This document shows positions 26,410-34,887 of a stretch of DNA of 64,000 bases, piece by piece. The notes below the pieces were generated by a model. It was not told the origin of the DNA, made no database searches, and was given only the letters and a program-made list of their open reading frames with translations. Made by a program: the position numbers and the translations under genes. The first letter of the stretch is position 1. Every line of letters starts with the position of its first letter. Source of the stretch: an uncultured Clostridia bacterium (GTDB lineage Bacteria; Bacillota; Clostridia; Christensenellales; Aristaeellaceae); NCBI GenBank assembly GCA_934663595.1, contig CAKUKM010000001.1, positions 186,001 to 250,000 of the forward strand, written 5' to 3'.

Positions 26410-26438
26410 TTGACGAAACCCGAAATCAAGGGTAATAT
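26410..26438 (+). promoter_or_regulatory. Sigma-A promoter of the CbiC-like gene
   Basis: TTGACG (26410-26415), a 17-base spacer and TAATAT (26433-26438). The 26301-26409 stretch before it is AT-rich and shows no gene and no cobalamin-riboswitch-like conserved box. Confidence 0.65.
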
Positions 26439-26495
26439 TAGATTGTCTTGAGGGGGACATTAAGGGGAAAATCTGAAAAGGAGAGGGCGATAATT

Positions 26496-27101
26496 ATGAG
26501 GAAGATCTCTGCAACCGGGACGCGCCATCGGGTTGCGATTCCGTATATGAGTCAGGAAATGACCTCGATTCTCAGTGAAATAGAGCGCGAGACGAACGAT
26601 CCCGCGCTTGCGCAGAGCATTTACTTTGGACCGACGGCGCTGACGCACATTCGTCGCCTGATCGAAATGGGCGGCAGCATTGTAACGGATACGATGCTGG
26701 TCGCGAATGATATTGATGAAACGCTGCTGGGCCGAAACGGCGCGCGCGTAATGTGCTTTATCGACGATCCGCAGGTGATTGCGCTGGCGGAGCAGCGCCG
26801 GGTGACGCGCGCGGAGGTTGCGGTCGATTACGGCCTTGCGCTTCCGGGACCAAAGCTGATGGTGGTTGGCAGCGCGCCGGCGGCGATCAACCGCATGGTG
26901 CAGAGGCGCATGCACGAGCCGATGAGCGACGTGTGCGTGCTGGCCGCCTCCACGGGCTTTGCGAGCGTGGTTCAAATCAAGGAGCGGCTGATGGACAGCG
27001 ACCTGACTTCGATCGTGGTGCGCGGCAAAAAGGGCGGCGTTCCGGCGACCATCGCAATCATGAATGCGATCCTGCGCGAAATTGCAAAAAACGAAATGTA
27101 A
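26496..27101 (+). CDS. CbiC/CobH-like protein (precorrin-8X methylmutase fold), catalytic His absent
   Basis: 201 residues from ATG 26496, with AAAAGGAGAGG upstream. The order of motifs follows CobH/CbiC: FGPTALTHIRRLIEMGGSI, VTDTMLVANDI, VMCFIDDPQVIALA, TRAEVAVDYGL, LMVVGSAPAAINRMV, ASTGFASVVQIKERLM and VVRGKKGGVPATIAIMNAIL. In CobH the proton-shuttling His lies in a VHACGS-type motif just N-terminal of the first of these. Here the aligned stretch reads EIERETNDPA and has no His. The N-terminus is also a little short. No other corrin gene is near. It may be a non-methylmutase member of the fold, so I give no gene name. It ends at a terminator shared with the convergent kinase. Confidence 0.72.
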   Translation: MRKISATGTRHRVAIPYMSQEMTSILSEIERETNDPALAQSIYFGPTALTHIRRLIEMGGSIVTDTMLVANDIDETLLGRNGARVMCFIDDPQVIALAEQRRVTRAEVAVDYGLALPGPKLMVVGSAPAAINRMVQRRMHEPMSDVCVLAASTGFASVVQIKERLMDSDLTSIVVRGKKGGVPATIAIMNAILREIAKNEM

Positions 27102-27110
27102 AAAAAGAAA

Positions 27111-27155
27111 GCGGAGAACCGTTCCAATCAGGAATGCAGGTTCTCCGCCGTTTCT
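27111..27155 (+). terminator. Hairpin terminator between the CbiC-like gene and the convergent kinase gene
   Basis: GCGGAGAACC (27111-27120) pairs with GGTTCTCCGC (27139-27148), with a second small stem (TTCC/GGAA) in the loop. It is preceded by an A run and followed by a T-rich stretch. The right half lies inside the 3' end of the kinase gene. Confidence 0.65.
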
Positions 27156-28024
27156 TTGCGCGCCGTTTTTGGAATTGTTCCGGAAAAACAGGTGCGCTCG
27201 TCGGTGGATTCCACGGCGATTTCGCCGGAATAGGACTCGAGAATTTCTGAAACAATGCTCAGTCCCGAGCCGTGGCCGGCGGATTTCGTCGTAAAGCCGA
27301 GATAAAAGATGCTTCCGCGAATCTCGTCGGGGATGCGGGGGCCGTTGTTGGAAACGGAAAACGTAAACGCGCGCGGCGTTTCGCCAAGAAACACGCGAAT
27401 CTCCGCGTTCTCCGTGCGCGCCTCGGTCAGCGCGTCGGCGGCGTTGTCGATCAGATTGCCCATTACGCGGCACATTTCCCAGCCGGGAATGGGGAAGTCC
27501 GTCCACGCGGACGCGATCTCCGTTTCAAAGCGAATGTGATTCTCCGCGCAGTCGGCATGCTTCGCCGCCAGAAGCGCGTTGATCGCGGGAATCGACGTCT
27601 TCAATACGCTGCTGACGCGCTGAATGTCGCCGTACACGCGCTCGATGTACTCCATGGCCGAATCGTATTCCTGCATCTCGGTCAGGCTGAATACGACCTG
27701 CAGATGATTCATGAAATCGTGCCGCTGGCAGCGAAGCGTCGCGTTCAGATCCTCGAGCTGACCGTAGGCCTCCTCCAGCATGCGCGTCTGATCGGCCACC
27801 CTGCGCGTAATCAGCGCGTCGCGAATGTCCATTGCCGCGCCCCAGATCACAATCAGCGTGCAGAAGCCGAGCAGCGTCAGCTCCGCGCCGCGGGAAAGGA
27901 ACGTCACCTTTTTCAGCAGCACATACAGAAACACGCCGATCATCGCGACAATCTGAAAGACATTGATGGCGACGGCGAAGCCGACGACCTTTTCCACGCG
28001 AAGAATTCTGCTGGGCCGTTTCAT
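27128..28024 (-). CDS. Sensor histidine kinase of the Spo0B/GHKL type
   Basis: 298 residues. Two membrane helices (about 14-37 and 48-66) are followed by a coiled linker (about 77-98), a phosphoacceptor motif RHDFMNHLQVV with His102, and an HATPase_c domain (NLIDNAAD, GHGSGLSIVSEIL). The H-box RHDFMNHLQ is the Spo0B-type seen in GHKL and citrate/quorum-type kinases. No response regulator is adjacent. It lies one base downstream of mscL on the same strand, so the two are probably co-transcribed. The signal is unknown; with only short loops, a membrane-state signal is possible but speculative. Confidence 0.85.
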   Translation of the reverse strand: MKRPSRILRVEKVVGFAVAINVFQIVAMIGVFLYVLLKKVTFLSRGAELTLLGFCTLIVIWGAAMDIRDALITRRVADQTRMLEEAYGQLEDLNATLRCQRHDFMNHLQVVFSLTEMQEYDSAMEYIERVYGDIQRVSSVLKTSIPAINALLAAKHADCAENHIRFETEIASAWTDFPIPGWEMCRVMGNLIDNAADALTEARTENAEIRVFLGETPRAFTFSVSNNGPRIPDEIRGSIFYLGFTTKSAGHGSGLSIVSEILESYSGEIAVESTDERTCFSGTIPKTARKETAENLHS

Positions 28025-28025
28025 G

Positions 28026-28439
28026 TTATTTCAGCTCGGAGGTGCAGTGCGGGCAGCGGGTCGCGTCGGGCGCGATTTCGCTCTTGCAGTACGGGCAGAA
28101 GCGCTTCGGCTTTTCCGGCGCGGCGGGCGCGGGGCGCTTGAGCTTGTTGATGAATTTCACCATCATGAAGATGCAGAGCGCGACGATGAAGAAGTTCAGC
28201 ACCGTCTGAATAAACGAGCCGATGGCGATCGTCGGCGCCTGATCTCCGGACGCAAGCGGAATTTTCCATTCCGAAAAATCGATGCTTCCGGTGATCGCCG
28301 CAATCACGGGCGTAAACAGATCGTTGACGACCGAATTGACGATCGAGGTAAATGCCGAGCCGATCATTACGCCGACGGCGAGATCCACCACGTTTCCCTT
28401 GAATGCAAATTCCTTGAATTCCTTGAAAAACTTGCCCAT
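28026..28439 (-). CDS. mscL: Large-conductance mechanosensitive channel MscL with C-terminal zinc ribbon
   Basis: 137 residues from ATG at 28439, behind GGAAGGGAG. The N-terminus MGKFFKEFKEFAFKGNVVDLAVGVMIG and the first pore helix are classical MscL; a second membrane helix (FIQTVLNFFIVALCIFMMVKFI) follows. The usual cytoplasmic bundle is replaced or extended by CPYCKSEI...CPHC (CX2C-X9-CX2C), a zinc-ribbon-like module. MscL opens on membrane tension to relieve hypo-osmotic shock. The sensor kinase gene follows 1 base downstream. Confidence 0.92.
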   Translation of the reverse strand: MGKFFKEFKEFAFKGNVVDLAVGVMIGSAFTSIVNSVVNDLFTPVIAAITGSIDFSEWKIPLASGDQAPTIAIGSFIQTVLNFFIVALCIFMMVKFINKLKRPAPAAPEKPKRFCPYCKSEIAPDATRCPHCTSELK

Positions 28440-28488
28440 TGCCGGTTTTCTCCCTTCCATAAATCCCGCGGCGCGGGAAGATATACGT

Positions 28489-28517
28489 ATTATAGCATAC
28501 CTCGCGCGCGAAATAAA
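28489..28517 (-). promoter_or_regulatory. Promoter of mscL and the kinase gene
   Basis: On the minus strand, TTTATT (complement of 28512-28517), a 17-base spacer and TATAAT (complement of 28489-28494). Confidence 0.6.
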
Positions 28518-28570
28518 GCGCCCGGCGAAGGATTTATGCGCGAACATTCCATTAAAAAACGGCGGAAATG

Positions 28571-28599
28571 TTGCAATTTGCGATTGTTCGTGGTATAAT
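28571..28599 (+). promoter_or_regulatory. Sigma-A promoter of the BMP-type binding protein gene
   Basis: TTGCAA (28571-28576), a 17-base spacer and TATAAT (28594-28599), 48 bases before the ATG, with AAGGAAGG as ribosome site. Confidence 0.8.
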
Positions 28600-28646
28600 A
28601 AACGCGTCCGCTGAGCGGAAAATACGTTTTAAGGAAGGTACACATC

Positions 28647-29657
28647 ATGAAGAAGTTCCTGGCAATGGTAGTGGCGCTTGTTCTGGCTCTTTCCATGTTC
28701 GCGGTTGCGAGCGCTGAGACGAAGACCATCAAGGTCGGCGCCGTAACGGACGTCGGCGGCGTGAACGACAAGTCCTTCAACCAGACCACGTGGGAAGGCC
28801 TGCAGGCGTTTGCGGCTGAGAATCCCGGCGTTGAGGTCAGCTACCTCGAGTCCAAGGCGGATTCCGACTATGCTCCGAATATCGAGACTTTCCTTGATGA
28901 AGACTATGACCTGATCATCTGCGTCGGCTTCAAGCTCGCCGCCGCGTGCCGCGAGGCCGCCGAGGCCAATCCGGATCGCATGTTCGCCATCATCGACGAC
29001 GCGACCAACGCGGATCTGCCGAACGTCGCGTGCCTGATGTTCTCCCAGCAGGAAGCTTCCTACCTGGTCGGCATCGTCGCGGGCCTGATGACCAAGACCA
29101 ACACCGTCGGCTACGTGCAGGGCATGTTCTCTGATTCCATGAACCTGTTTGGCATCGGCTACATCGCGGGCGTGAAGAGCGTCAACGCGGATGCGACCGT
29201 GCTGCAGTTCAACGCCAACAGCTTCACCGATTCCACGATCGGTTCCGCTGCGGCGACCGACATGATCACCAAGGGCGCGGACGTGATCTATCACGCGGCG
29301 GGCGGCACCGGCAACGGCGTCATCGAAGCGTGCAAGACCAACAAGGTCTGGGCGATCGGCGTTGATACCGACCAGAGCCCCCTCGCTCCCGAATACGTGA
29401 TCACCTCCGCCATGAAGCGCGTCGACACCGCTGCGCAGGATATCTCCAAGGCGGTTCTCGAAGGCACCTTCACCGCGGGCGTCCATCTCTACGACCTGTC
29501 CAACGGCGGCGTTGACATCGCGCCGACCCGCGACCTGCTGCCCGAAGACGTCATCGCCGCTGTTGAAGCTGCGAAGGCGGACATCATCGCCGGCACGGTC
29601 ACCGTTCCGTCCTCTGTTGAGGAGCTGGGCGAAGGCCTGTTCACCCTGGGCGAATAA
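28647..29657 (+). CDS. BMP family (PnrA-like) nucleoside-type substrate-binding protein
   Basis: 336 residues. A signal peptide (MKKFLAMVVALVLALSMFAV, ASA cleavage region) is followed by the BMP/Med fold: VGAVTDVGGVNDKSFNQTTW, DYDLIICVGFKLA, MFAIIDDATN, VACLMFSQQEASYLVGIVAG, VDTDQSPLAPEYVITSAMKR. Characterised family members (PnrA, BmpA) bind purine nucleosides. The protein lacks the lipobox Cys normal for Gram-positive binding proteins; the signal ends in an ASA-type signal-peptidase I site. The matching ATPase and permeases lie 2.5 kb downstream, after yjjI-yjjW. Confidence 0.9.
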   Translation: MKKFLAMVVALVLALSMFAVASAETKTIKVGAVTDVGGVNDKSFNQTTWEGLQAFAAENPGVEVSYLESKADSDYAPNIETFLDEDYDLIICVGFKLAAACREAAEANPDRMFAIIDDATNADLPNVACLMFSQQEASYLVGIVAGLMTKTNTVGYVQGMFSDSMNLFGIGYIAGVKSVNADATVLQFNANSFTDSTIGSAAATDMITKGADVIYHAAGGTGNGVIEACKTNKVWAIGVDTDQSPLAPEYVITSAMKRVDTAAQDISKAVLEGTFTAGVHLYDLSNGGVDIAPTRDLLPEDVIAAVEAAKADIIAGTVTVPSSVEELGEGLFTLGE

Positions 29658-29674
29658 TTCAAAACCCTGCTATG

Positions 29675-29701
29675 GCGGCGCCGCAGATGCGGCGCCGCTT
29701 T
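29675..29701 (+). terminator. GC-rich hairpin after the binding protein gene
   Basis: GCGGCGCCGC (29675-29684), loop AGAT, GCGGCGCCGC (29689-29698), then only TTT. The short T tract suggests partial termination, which would give more binding protein than downstream products. Each arm is itself palindromic. Confidence 0.55.
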
Positions 29702-29760
29702 GGTATGCGCCGGTCTGTGATCTGCCGGTAAAGAGATGAACAAATTTAATCGAAAAGTCA

Positions 29761-29787
29761 TTGCAAATTCGAAACAGATTGTATAAT
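29761..29787 (+). promoter_or_regulatory. Promoter of the yjjI-yjjW-transporter operon
   Basis: TATAAT (29782-29787) with TTGCAA (29761-29766) at 15 bases, a slightly short spacer. GGAGGGGAAG precedes the ATG at 29826. Confidence 0.55.
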
Positions 29788-29825
29788 ATAGAAATAGTAA
29801 CCTGAATAGATCGGAGGGGAAGAAA

Positions 29826-31367
29826 ATGCGTGAAATGAGCATGCAGGAGGTCGAGCGCCGCAGAGCGGAAATTTACGATACGCTTCGCGATACGACCACC
29901 ACGCACGAGCAGAAGGTCACGTATCTGGCGCGCCACGCCGAGAACTTCATGAAGGTGCTCAACGAGCCGGAGGAGCTCGACGAGCTGATGTGCTGCGACA
30001 TTGAAAAGCGCTGTATCTGCAATCTCTTTGAGGGCGAAGCGCCGTATCGTCCGCGCTATATTACGCCCGATTATTCCAGATTTCTGAAAAACGGAAGCGA
30101 ATTTCTGCGGCTGGATCCGCCGAAGGACTTCTTCGAGGCGCTGAATAGCCTGATGATCCTGTACCACAATGTGCCCAGCATCACGAATTACCCGGTGTAT
30201 ATCGGCGATCTGGACATGCTGCTGGAGCCGTACGCGCAGGATTTGAGCGACGAGACCATTCGCCGCGCGCTCCGGCTGTTTTTGACGCAGATCGACCGCA
30301 CGATTCTCGATTCGTTCTGCCATGCGGATATCGGCCCGGTTCCGACGCGCGTCGGCCGGCTGCTGATGGAGGTTTCGGCTGAGCTCGAGGACGCGATTCC
30401 GAACATCACCATGCGCGTATCCGACGAGACGACGGACGAATTCCTGCTCGCGGGCGTGCGCGCGGCGCTGAAATGCGCCAAGCCGAGCTTCGCCAACGAC
30501 GCGATGTTCCGCCGCGAGCTGGGCGACGATTACTGCATTGCCAGCTGCTACAACGGCCTGCTGAAGGCGGGCGGCTCGTATACGCTGTCACGCCTGATTC
30601 TGAGCAACATCGCCAAGCGCGCGAGCGGCATTCAGGACTTCAAAAAGCGCGAGCTGCCGTTTGTGATGGACGTCATGGCGCGGTATATGGACGCGCGCAT
30701 TCAGTTCCTGGTCGAGGAAAGCAATTTCTTTGAGAGCAGCTTCCTCGTGCACGAGGGCCTGATCGAGCGAAAGAACTTCACCGCGATGTACGGCATGGTC
30801 GGCCTGGCCGAATGCGTGAACATCCTGATGGAGAAGGAAGGCCGCGATTGCCGCTTCGGACACAGCAAGGAGGCGGACGAACTGGGCGTGGAAATCATGG
30901 ACCAGATCGCCGCGTTCAATCAGGGACATTTCAATCCCTATTGCGAAGCGACGGGCGGGCATTTCCTGCTGCACGCGCAGGTCGGCATCGATTCCGACCA
31001 CGGCACCAGCCCCGGAACGCGCATTCCGATCGGCGAGGAACCGGACGAGCTGATCGATCATCTGAAGAACATCCGCCTCTTCCACCATTATTTCCCGTCC
31101 GGAACCGGCGATATTTTCCCGATTGATCTGACCGTGCACCGCAATCCGGAGTTCGTGCTGGATATCGTGCGCGGCGCGATGAAGATGAACATTCGTTATC
31201 TGTCGTTCTATTCCAGCGACAGCGACGTGATCCGCGTGACCGGTTATCTGGTCAAGCGCAGCGAAATGGAAAAGCTGGACAAGGGCGAAAACGTGCTGCA
31301 GAACACGACGGGCCTCGGCCTGGGCGCGGCGAAGAACTGCAAGGTGCTCGACAGGAGAGTGCGCTGA
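29826..31367 (+). CDS. yjjI: YjjI family glycine radical enzyme
   Basis: 513 residues, the length of E. coli YjjI (about 516) and much shorter than PFL-type enzymes. The C-terminal radical motif is VIRVTGYLV, with the predicted radical Gly473. Candidate catalytic cysteines are in GDDYCIASCYNGLLKAGG, and ATGGHFLLHAQVGIDSDHGT is a further strongly conserved-looking block. The family has no reaction I can name with confidence. Its activase YjjW is encoded directly downstream with overlapping stop and start (TGATG at 31365-31369). In E. coli yjjI-yjjW lies beside the deo nucleoside-catabolism genes; here the pair lies inside a nucleoside-type transporter locus. Oxygen sensitivity is expected. Confidence 0.88.
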   Translation: MREMSMQEVERRRAEIYDTLRDTTTTHEQKVTYLARHAENFMKVLNEPEELDELMCCDIEKRCICNLFEGEAPYRPRYITPDYSRFLKNGSEFLRLDPPKDFFEALNSLMILYHNVPSITNYPVYIGDLDMLLEPYAQDLSDETIRRALRLFLTQIDRTILDSFCHADIGPVPTRVGRLLMEVSAELEDAIPNITMRVSDETTDEFLLAGVRAALKCAKPSFANDAMFRRELGDDYCIASCYNGLLKAGGSYTLSRLILSNIAKRASGIQDFKKRELPFVMDVMARYMDARIQFLVEESNFFESSFLVHEGLIERKNFTAMYGMVGLAECVNILMEKEGRDCRFGHSKEADELGVEIMDQIAAFNQGHFNPYCEATGGHFLLHAQVGIDSDHGTSPGTRIPIGEEPDELIDHLKNIRLFHHYFPSGTGDIFPIDLTVHRNPEFVLDIVRGAMKMNIRYLSFYSSDSDVIRVTGYLVKRSEMEKLDKGENVLQNTTGLGLGAAKNCKVLDRRVR

Positions 31368-32203
31368 TGCGCGCGCCGGTAAATCGGATCATTCCGTTCA
31401 GCTCCGTCGACGGCCCGGGCAACCGCACGGCCGTGTTCCTGCAGGGCTGCAATTTCGATTGCCGGTATTGCCACAATCCGGAGACGATTCACGCATGCGT
31501 CCGCTGCGGCGCGTGCGTGGCCGTCTGCCCGGCGGGCGCGCTGAAAATGGAAGGCGGGGAAGTGCGCTACGATTGGGAAAGGTGCAAAATGTGCGATGCA
31601 TGCATTCACGCCTGCCCCCATTCCAGCTGCCCGCGGATCCGGCCGATGACCGCCGAGGATTGCATGCGCGAGATCGAAAAGCAGATTCCGTTCATTCGCG
31701 GCGTAACCGTTTCCGGCGGGGAATGCACGCTGCACCGCGATTTCCTGCTCGCGCTGGCGCGGCTCGTGCGCGCGCGCGGCCTCGGCTTCCTGCTCGACAG
31801 CAACGGAAATTACGATTTCTCCGCGGATTCTGAATTGCTGAATGCGATCAACGGCGTGATGCTGGACGTAAAGGCGTGGGACGAAGCGGAGCATCTGCGC
31901 CTGACCGGCACGGACAATTCGCGCGTGAAGCGCAATCTCGATTTTCTCGCGCGTGCCGGAAAGCTCGAGGAGGTGCGCACGGTGGTCGCGCCGGACTGGA
32001 TGAATCCGGAGGAAACGGTCGATGCGGTTTGCAGGCGGCTCGTTTCTCTCGGCGCGCAGGACGTGCGCTACAAAATCATCCGCTATCGGCCGATGGGCGT
32101 GCGCAGCGAATATCGTGGGCAGAGCGTTCCGTCGGCGGAGCGGCTGATCGCGCTCGAAAAGCGGGCGAACGCGCTGGGAATCCGCAATACGGTGAGAATT
32201 TAA
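31367..32203 (+). CDS. yjjW: YjjW family glycine radical enzyme activase (radical SAM)
   Basis: 278 residues. The radical-SAM cluster motif CNFDCRYC gives Cys28, Cys32 and Cys35 (CX3CX2C). Two ferredoxin-type [4Fe-4S] motifs follow: Cys44/47/50/54 (CVRCGACVAVCP) and Cys73/76/79/83 (CKMCDACIHACP). VTVSGGECTLH is the SAM-binding GGE motif. It should abstract hydrogen from Gly473 of YjjI using SAM. Translation is coupled to yjjI, and the transporter ATPase starts 43 bases further on. Confidence 0.92.
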   Translation: MRAPVNRIIPFSSVDGPGNRTAVFLQGCNFDCRYCHNPETIHACVRCGACVAVCPAGALKMEGGEVRYDWERCKMCDACIHACPHSSCPRIRPMTAEDCMREIEKQIPFIRGVTVSGGECTLHRDFLLALARLVRARGLGFLLDSNGNYDFSADSELLNAINGVMLDVKAWDEAEHLRLTGTDNSRVKRNLDFLARAGKLEEVRTVVAPDWMNPEETVDAVCRRLVSLGAQDVRYKIIRYRPMGVRSEYRGQSVPSAERLIALEKRANALGIRNTVRI

Positions 32204-32246
32204 ACGGTTTCTTCCATGGGTGAAAACAACCAAAGGAGGGCTTTCA

Positions 32247-33791
32247 TTGGCAACCGAACAACATGTGCGAGTGGACGAAGTTGCCGTCGAGATGCGGAAT
32301 ATCGTGAAGAAATTCGGCGATTTTACCGCGAACGACGGCATCAATCTGGTGGTACACAAGGGCGAGATTCATGCGATTCTCGGCGAGAACGGCGCGGGCA
32401 AGTCCACGCTGATGAATCAGCTGTACGGCATGTATACCCCGACCAGCGGCGAAATTCTGATCGGCGGCGAACCGACCGTAATCGACAGCCCCAAGACCGC
32501 CATTGCAAAGGGCATCGGCATGGTCCACCAGCACTTCATGCTGGTGCAGCCCTTCACGATTACGGAAAACATCGTTCTGGGCATGGAGCCGCGCAACGGA
32601 ATCAAGCTGGACATGAAGAAGGCGCGCGAAAGCGTGCTCGAGATTTCAAAGCGCTATCAGCTTTCGATCGATCCGGACGCGAAGATCGAGGACATTTCCG
32701 TCGGAATGCAGCAGCGCGTGGAAATCCTGAAGGCGCTCTATCGCGGCGCGGAAACGCTGATTCTGGACGAGCCGACCGCTTCGCTGACGCCGCAGGAGAT
32801 CGTTGAGCTGATCGGCATCATGCACAATCTGACCGCCGACGGCAAATCCATCATCCTGATTACGCACAAGCTGCGCGAAATCAAGGAAGCGGCGGATTAC
32901 TGCACGATCATCCGCCTGGGCAAATACATCGGCACCGTCAAGGTTTCCGACGTGGACGAGAACACCCTCGCGAGCATGATGGTGGGCAGAAACGTCAATT
33001 TCAACGTCGACAAGCCCGAGCTGGAGCCGGGCGAGGTCGTGCTGGAGATCAAGGATCTGCACGGCGTGGACTATCGCGGCGTGGAAATCCTGAAGGGCCT
33101 GAATCTGAATGTGCGCCGCGGCGAGATCCTGGGCATCGCGGGCATCGACGGAAACGGGCAAACGGAGCTTGCGGAGATCATCACCGGCCTTCGCAAGGCG
33201 ACGAAGGGCGAGGTGCTCGTCGGCGGCTTCGACGTGTGCAATCGGTCGCCGCGCGTGGGCTTTGAGCACGGCGTGTCCAGCATTCCGGCCGACCGCCAGA
33301 AGCACGGACTGGTGCTGGAATTCAGCGTGGCGGAAAACATGATTCTCCAGAATTACGCGGAGCCGGAATTCTCGCGCCACGGCATTCTCAATAAGGAGAA
33401 CATCCTGAAATACGCGTCCGACGCGGTGGAGAAATACGACATTCGCCCCCGCGGCTGCGCGCTTCGCCCGGCCGGGACGCTCTCGGGCGGCAACCAGCAG
33501 AAGGTCATCATTGCGCGCGAGGTCAACAACAACAAGGATCTCCTGATTGCATTCAACCCGACGCGCGGCCTGGACGTCGGCGCCATTGAATACGTCCACA
33601 AATATCTGGTGGAGCAGCGCAACAAGGGTAAGGCGGTTCTGCTGATTTCGTTCGAGCTGGACGAGATCATCAGCCTGTCCGACCGAATCGATACGATTTT
33701 CGATGGCAAGATCGTCGGCAGCATGGCGGGCAAGGACGCGGACGAGAACGCGCTGGGCCTGATGATGGCGGGAGGTAAGCGGAATGGATAA
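32247..33791 (+). CDS. BMP-type (nucleoside) ABC transporter ATP-binding protein, two ABC domains
   Basis: 514 residues from a TTG start at 32247, chosen because AAAGGAGGG (32232-32240) lies just before it; the in-frame GTG at 32220 lies upstream of that site. The first ABC domain is complete: GENGAGKST, the signature ISVGMQQRVEIL and Walker B LILDEPTA. The second has a degenerate Walker A (GIDGNGQTEL), LSGGNQQKVIIAREV and Walker B with Asn (LIAFNPTRGLDV), which is normal for the sugar/nucleoside-type fused ATPases (RbsA, NupA, YufO). It works with the two permeases downstream and, by inference, with the binding protein at 28647. Confidence 0.93.
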   Translation: MATEQHVRVDEVAVEMRNIVKKFGDFTANDGINLVVHKGEIHAILGENGAGKSTLMNQLYGMYTPTSGEILIGGEPTVIDSPKTAIAKGIGMVHQHFMLVQPFTITENIVLGMEPRNGIKLDMKKARESVLEISKRYQLSIDPDAKIEDISVGMQQRVEILKALYRGAETLILDEPTASLTPQEIVELIGIMHNLTADGKSIILITHKLREIKEAADYCTIIRLGKYIGTVKVSDVDENTLASMMVGRNVNFNVDKPELEPGEVVLEIKDLHGVDYRGVEILKGLNLNVRRGEILGIAGIDGNGQTELAEIITGLRKATKGEVLVGGFDVCNRSPRVGFEHGVSSIPADRQKHGLVLEFSVAENMILQNYAEPEFSRHGILNKENILKYASDAVEKYDIRPRGCALRPAGTLSGGNQQKVIIAREVNNNKDLLIAFNPTRGLDVGAIEYVHKYLVEQRNKGKAVLLISFELDEIISLSDRIDTIFDGKIVGSMAGKDADENALGLMMAGGKRNG

Positions 33792-34887
33792 CAAAACGAG
33801 CGCAAAGCGGTTTGACGGCGCGGAATTTTTCAATAAAATCCTCGGCAGCCGTTTTCTCCTGACGATCGTTTCCATCGTGATTTCGTTCGTCATCGGCGCG
33901 ATTTTCATGCTGATCATCGGCATTAATCCCCTGGTCGCGTATGAAAAGCTGATTACCGGCGCGCTCGGCAAGCCGAAGTTCATCAGCTATTGCGTCGTTT
34001 ACGCAACACCTCTGATCTTTACCGGCCTGGCCGTCGCATTTTCGTTCAGAACCGGCGTGTTCAATATCGGCGCGGAGGGCCAGTTCGTCGTGGGCAGCAT
34101 GGCGGCGTGCGTGGTGGGCATTCTGGTGCCCGCGCCGGCGTATCTGCTGATTCCGATGTGCTTCATCGCCGCGGCGCTGGCGGGCGCGCTGTGGGGAATC
34201 ATCGTGGGCCTGCTCAAAACGAAGTTCGGCATCAACGAAGTGCTCTCCATGATCATGTTCAACTGGATCGCCTACTTCCTTTCGAACTATATCGCGGAGC
34301 TGCCCGGCATTACCGCGGGCGGCGGCTCGGAGGCGACGCGCGACGTGTCGGCCAACGCGATGATTCTGCTGCCGCAGAGCTGGATCAAATCGCTCGGCCT
34401 GTGCAAGGACGCGAACTGGGGCATTTTCGTATCGGTGCTGTTCATCATCGCCGTCTGGATCATCATTGAAAAGACCACGACGGGCTACGAGCTCAAGGCC
34501 GTCGGCTTTAACCGCACGGCGGCGGAATACGGCGGCATCAACGTCAATCGCTCGATTCTGCTGGCGCTGGCGATTTCCGGCGCGCTGGCGGGCGTTGGCG
34601 GCGCGATGCAGTTGCTCGGCATGAGCAAGCGCATCAGCGTGTTCGCGGCGCAGGAGGGCTTCGGCTTCCAGGGCATCAGCGTGGCGCTGATCGGCGGCTC
34701 GGATCCGCTGGGCGTGCTGTTTGCGGGCCTGTTCTACGGCATACTGAAATACGGCGGAACGAAGCTGAATCTGATCGGCGCGCCGTCGGAAGTGATCAAC
34801 ATCATCACGGGCACGGTCGTATTCTTCATCGCAATTTCGCATGTGTTCCGCATCCGGGTGCGCAAGGGAGGCAAGAAGAATGGATAA
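33784..34887 (+). CDS. BMP-type (nucleoside) ABC transporter permease 1
   Basis: 367 residues with about nine hydrophobic helices after a short charged N-terminus. It contains FRTGVFNIGAEGQFVVGSMA, the conserved loop of YufP/NupB-type permeases, and a C-terminal half with GFQGISVALIGGSDPLGVL. It overlaps the ATPase gene by 8 bases and the next permease by 8 bases, so the three are translationally coupled. Confidence 0.92.
   Translation: MDNKTSAKRFDGAEFFNKILGSRFLLTIVSIVISFVIGAIFMLIIGINPLVAYEKLITGALGKPKFISYCVVYATPLIFTGLAVAFSFRTGVFNIGAEGQFVVGSMAACVVGILVPAPAYLLIPMCFIAAALAGALWGIIVGLLKTKFGINEVLSMIMFNWIAYFLSNYIAELPGITAGGGSEATRDVSANAMILLPQSWIKSLGLCKDANWGIFVSVLFIIAVWIIIEKTTTGYELKAVGFNRTAAEYGGINVNRSILLALAISGALAGVGGAMQLLGMSKRISVFAAQEGFGFQGISVALIGGSDPLGVLFAGLFYGILKYGGTKLNLIGAPSEVINIITGTVVFFIAISHVFRIRVRKGGKKNG

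Noticed and set aside
26301..26495. Leader of the CbiC-like gene examined for a cobalamin riboswitch
   Set aside because: No B12-box-like conserved sequence or extended hairpin set was found; only a plain promoter and ribosome site are visible.
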